Assembly: GCA_008508345.1 (NCBI GenBank)
Contig: QNGE01001310.1
Coordinates: 112,034 to 176,033, forward strand
Direction of reading: 5' to 3'
Source: Paragonimus westermani
Lineage: Eukaryota > Platyhelminthes > Trematoda > Plagiorchiida > Troglotrematidae
DNA length: 64,000 nucleotides
The notes below the pieces were generated by a model. The model saw nothing but the letters and a program-made list of their open reading frames with translations, was not told the origin of the DNA and searched no databases. Shown piece by piece: positions 61,330 through 64,000 of the stretch. Position numbers and translations under genes: made by a program. The first letter of the stretch is position 1; each line of letters opens with the position of its first letter.

Positions 61330-61950
61330 CTAGACGCTTGGGTCAGTGCGCTAGCCGTACGATTTGCACCCTCTCAAGAGAATAATCGCAAGTTGTGGTT
61401 TGCTCACTTAGAAGCCACATTTGTGCCACGACAAATTAGTTCAGAGGTGACTCGTCTTCACCACGTAGTTTTTGTACTGCCACCTTACGTAACTGACAAA
61501 GTGGACGATATTTTGGAGTCACCGAACCGCAAGAAACCTTGCGAACAGCTCAAACGAGCCGTAATTAAGCGCGTCGACCTGTCCGACCACCGGCGTATTT
61601 CTCAGCTTCTGAGTGCGACAGCTCGGTGACTGCAAACCATCGCAGCTCCGCCATATGTAACGGTTAACAGGCGACACATAGAGGAAGGTCTGCTTTTAAA
61701 GATATGGCTCCAGTGTTTGCCCAAAGATATCCGAAGCATCATCAGCACAAATCCATCGGCAATTTTGACAACTTTGGCCCATATCTCTGACCGGATTGGG
61801 GAAACATACGGCACCACTGTTTTCCAGTTCGCTCCGAGTGGTCTGGGTGCGATTGCCACTTCGGCTGCTCAAGTTGCTAGCGTAACTAAAAAACTTCAGG
61901 ACTTAACGACGGAGTGTTCGAGGCCACGTTCGTCTTGTCCTGCCTGATGA
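61330..61950 (+). pseudogene. gag: Gag of the second Gypsy element
   Basis: It reads KLWFAHLEATFVPRQISSEV and then VTDKVDDILESP followed by KKPCEQLKRAVIKR, the capsid region of this Gypsy lineage. SDHRRISQLLSATAR ends in a TGA at 61627, after which the frame shifts and continues with LLLKIWLQCLPKDIRSII and LTTLAHISDRIGE. The spacing of these blocks matches other Gypsy Gag proteins. The stop and frameshift disable it. Confidence 0.82.
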
Positions 61951-62149
61951 CATAATAGCCGCTCAGGGTCGCGTGATTCTCGTTAGCTGCCACCGAACGC
62001 TGCTCCCAATCACTGCTGGTATCACAAGCAATTTGACAAGAACGCCCGATGATACCGACAAGCCTGTACTTTTGGTCCAGTCAGCAAACAGAGTAGTCAA
62101 ACCCTGGTAGCTATCGACGTGGGTCGTCCGCGTGGTCGTTTGTTCTTCC

Positions 62150-62250
62150 TAAGAGATCATGAGTCGGGGACCCGTTATCTTATCGAAACAGGTGCTGAGG
62201 TCAACGTGATCCCAACCGAATCCCACGACTTGAACAAATAGATCACTTAC
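62150..62250 (+). pseudogene. Protease of the second Gypsy element
   Basis: SGTRYLIETGAEVNVIP has the retroelement protease active-site wording, but the catalytic Asp is replaced by Glu (ETGAE instead of DTGAE) and the frame stops at about 62241. Downstream, NRLVDQTTKLTVAGILTDKE (about 62395-62450) is the usual linker before RT. Confidence 0.75.
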
Positions 62251-62476
62251 AATCTCCGCGTGGCTGACGGAAGCACTGTCAGTGTTCAGTCAGCGTCCTC
62301 GTACACAACGTAGGTCTTCGTAGGCTTTTCCGCTAGATCTTCACGCATCGATCTTCTCCAACACTTCTACCCTTTGATAGACTCCAGATGAAACCGTCTA
62401 GTCGACCAAACGACGAAGCTTACCGTTGCCGGTATTTTGACCGATAAGGAATCCGTCAGTCCCGCATATCGAAGCT

Positions 62477-62505
62477 CTATGAAATTAAATTTTTTAATTT
62501 CATAG
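62477..62505. repeat. Short inverted repeat (13 bp arms, 3 bp spacer)
   Basis: CTATGAAATTAAA, TTT, then TTTAATTTCATAG. It lies where the Gypsy linker sequence stops matching, so it may mark the edge of the inserted foldback. Confidence 0.8.
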
Positions 62506-62608
62506 TCACTGATGAGTAGTCGGGGATTTGGCTTATTTTCACTCACATTTGATCGCAGCCTTCGCATTCAGATAGACTTTCCAGCCAGCCGGTGTCTTTC
62601 AAAAAGAA

Positions 62609-62653
62609 GCACTAGACTCGAGTTTCGCTCTCATTAGAGCTCGTCAGTAATGC
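62609..62653 (-). ncRNA. Hammerhead ribozyme, minus strand (left arm)
   Basis: Read on the minus strand: stem I GCATTA, core CTGACGA (62647-62641), stem II GCTCT-AATG-AGAGC, core GAAA (62626-62623), stem III of two pairs AC/GU closing a UCGA loop, then C17 at 62615 and stem I TAGTGC. All invariant core bases are present. Stem I pairs fully with one G.U. Cleavage is predicted after 62615. ACUCGAGU is self-complementary, so a dimeric form is possible. Confidence 0.85.
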
Positions 62654-62683
62654 ACATCCTGGCCTCATGATTGGAATGGCCGG

Positions 62684-62694
62684 AGTTCAAATCC
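62684..62694 (+). promoter_or_regulatory. RNA polymerase III B-box-like sequence
   Basis: AGTTCAAATCC fits the GGTTCRANTCC consensus and lies in the foldback spacer, upstream of the plus-strand ribozyme. The perfect GGCCGG/CCGGCC flanks look like a T-arm. No A box was found. Confidence 0.55.
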
Positions 62695-62712
62695 CGGCCG
62701 AGGCCAGGATAT

Positions 62713-62757
62713 GCACTACTGACGAGCTCTAATAAGAGCGAAATTCGAGTCTCGTGC
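62713..62757 (+). ncRNA. Hammerhead ribozyme, plus strand (right arm)
   Basis: Stem I GCACTA, core CTGACGA (62719-62725), stem II GCTCT-AATA-AGAGC, core GAAA (62740-62743), a short stem III AU/GU around UCGA, C17 at 62751, and stem I TCGTGC with one mismatch to GCACTA. All invariant core positions are present and cleavage is predicted after 62751. Stem III has a U.G pair where the left-arm copy has C-G. Confidence 0.85.
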
Positions 62758-62804
62758 TTCTTTTCGAAAGACACCGGCAGGCTGGGAAGTCTATCTGAAT
62801 GCGA

Positions 62805-62957
62805 AGGCTGCGATCAAATGTGAGTGATGGTCAACTTGAAAATTTTATAATCGTCAAGTAGCCCGCTGCTTTTTGACAGTCTTCATCTCTGTCTTCCGTC
62901 ACGGGTTCCACGAGGCACCACATAATCACGTCAGGCCCACCGGTGCTCACCAAAGCT
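62805..62957. repeat. 153 bp direct duplicate, first copy (before N)
   Basis: Identical in every base I compared to 62959-63111; the two are separated only by the N at 62958. It includes the end of the foldback arm and Gypsy linker sequence. Confidence 0.95.
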
Positions 62958-62958
62958 N

Positions 62959-63111
62959 AGGCTGCGATCAAATGTGAGTGATGGTCAACTTGAAAATTTT
63001 ATAATCGTCAAGTAGCCCGCTGCTTTTTGACAGTCTTCATCTCTGTCTTCCGTCACGGGTTCCACGAGGCACCACATAATCACGTCAGGCCCACCGGTGC
63101 TCACCAAAGCT
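62959..63111. repeat. 153 bp direct duplicate, second copy (after N)
   Basis: See the first copy at 62805. It continues directly into the Gypsy RT linker, so one copy suffices to explain the element. Confidence 0.95.
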
Positions 63112-63990
63112 CGCAGATTGTCACCGGACAAGCTAAAAATATCTCGCATTGAGTTTGAGTGCATACTCAAGCTCGGAATCATCCGTCCGTCCAGTAGCCA
63201 TTGAGCCTCACCACTTCACATGGTCCCTAAAGCGTCGGGCGATTGGCGCCCTTGTGGGGATTATCATTTGCTTAACAAAGCTACGGCACCTGACAGGTAC
63301 CCAATCCCGCATATACGAGACATCACGGCTAGCCTCCTTGGTGGCCGTGTTTTCGGATATTTGTCTGGTGCGTGCAGATCACCAGATTCCGGTTGTGGAT
63401 GTCTCGAAGAGAACCTTCATCACATCGTTCGGTTAACTCGAATTTCTGCGTATGCCGTTTGGTTTTCGAAACGCCGCACAAACGTTTCAACTCTCCATCC
63501 ACGACATCACATGGGATATGGAATTTTTCCGCCCTCACATCGACGACTTACTAGTTGCACACGCTTCTGAAGAACACAAGATCCATCCGCGACTGCTCTT
63601 TGACAGATTGACAACTTTTGGGATAGCGATCAATGCGGACAAATGGGTTTTTGACCAGTCTGCAGTAGATTTTCTAGGATACCACGTTGATCAGCGCGAT
63701 GTTCGACCGCTGATCGGTAAGGTAGGAGTAATCTGCGACTTTCGCCGTCCACCAACTCTCGTTACCACCCGTCAGTTTAAGGGAATGGTCGATTGTTATA
63801 GACGGTTCATCCCACACTGCTCCCAGCTTATGCAACCATCAGCTGACTCTGAGACCGTGTCAACGGAGACGTAGAGTTATCAGCGACATCCAGTGAATCG
63901 TTCGGTCGAATCAAGGATGCACTAGTGACATCCGTCATGTCGCACCGTCATGTTACACCACTTCAGCTCAGCCGCAGAAATAAGGATATG
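63049..63990 (+). pseudogene. pol: Reverse transcriptase of the second Gypsy element, continues past the window
   Basis: The linker HHIITSGPPVLTKARRLSPD leads into EFECILKLGIIRPSSS. A stop replaces the Trp of the next block ([17 protein letters not shown]). Then [20 protein letters not shown] and [16 protein letters not shown]. After a frameshift [13 protein letters not shown] and [14 protein letters not shown] give the palm; the YxDD box reads HIDD. VDFLGYHVDQRDVRPL and MVDCYRRFIPHCS follow, and the RNase H start lies at about 63940. Stops and frameshifts make it non-functional. Confidence 0.9.
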
Positions 63991-64000
63991 TAATGAATCA

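Larger units (their letters stand above)
62539..62827. repeat. Foldback retroposon: 128 bp inverted arms, 33 bp spacer
   Basis: The left arm (62539-62666) and right arm (62700-62827) are reverse complements with few mismatches. Each arm contains a hammerhead ribozyme, so there is one on each strand. The spacer carries a tRNA T-arm-like GGCCGGAGTTCAAATCCCGG. The order B-box, then hammerhead, is the same as in the SM-alpha retroposons of schistosomes (established knowledge). It interrupts the Gypsy protease-RT linker. Confidence 0.92.
60921..64000 (+). mobile_element. Second Ty3/Gypsy element, truncated by the window end
   Basis: Gag, protease and reverse transcriptase follow each other in Gypsy order and the reading continues to the last base. 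A possible 5' LTR begins TGTTCGCATGGTG at 60921 and holds a TATAAG box at 61050-61055; its 3' border is not clear and its partner LTR is outside the window. An inserted ribozyme-bearing foldback splits the protease-RT linker. It is a different lineage from the 36946 element because the gag and RT wording differ. Confidence 0.85.

Noticed and set aside
1..64000. CRISPR arrays, bacterial operons, prophage or ribosome binding sites
   Set aside because: No regularly spaced repeats or bacterial gene layout; spliced genes and retroelements show a eukaryotic genome.

Overview
This window looks like nuclear DNA of a flatworm (Platyhelminthes, probably a fluke or tapeworm). The genes are split by introns with GT..AG borders, and one intron is about 14.3 kb long. 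Most of the recognisable sequence is decayed retroelements: CR1/RTE-like LINEs, two Ty3/Gypsy elements and a MULE-like transposase. A short retroposon carries hammerhead ribozymes, as is known for the SM-alpha elements of schistosomes. There are no bacterial operons, no rRNA and no complete tRNA gene. The phylum call rests on this combination and is an inference.

Layout. 2-1180: decayed LINE reverse transcriptase (+). 1936-2972: disabled copy of a Boule/DAZ-like RNA-binding protein (-). 10344-27903: a complete three-exon SEC14-like lipid-transfer gene (-), predicted 447 residues (CRAL-TRIO plus GOLD). Its first intron holds a 440 bp foldback and its second intron is 14.3 kb. 29935-30330: copy of an interspersed repeat. 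33469-33960: retroelement end with a minimal hammerhead-like motif (-). 36946-41664: Gypsy element with two LTRs, a tRNA-Trp-like primer site and a polypurine tract, inserted in a second copy of the 29935-30330 repeat. 43270-48330: CR1-like LINE pieces. 53940-55060: unrecognised gene of at least four small exons (-). 56156-56960: another CR1 end. 58076-59719: MULE transposase remnant and short exons (-). 60921-64000: second Gypsy element, running off the window and interrupted between protease and reverse transcriptase by a ribozyme-bearing foldback.

The only gene that looks intact and identifiable is the SEC14-like one. The mobile elements are broken by stops and frameshifts and are probably inactive. 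The most interesting signal is the pair of oppositely oriented hammerhead ribozymes at 62609-62757. About 130 bp downstream of this foldback, a single N at 62958 sits between two identical 153 bp blocks, which looks like an unmerged assembly join. Long stretches, mainly 3601-10343, 11037-22631, 33961-36600 and 48726-53939, hold nothing I can support.
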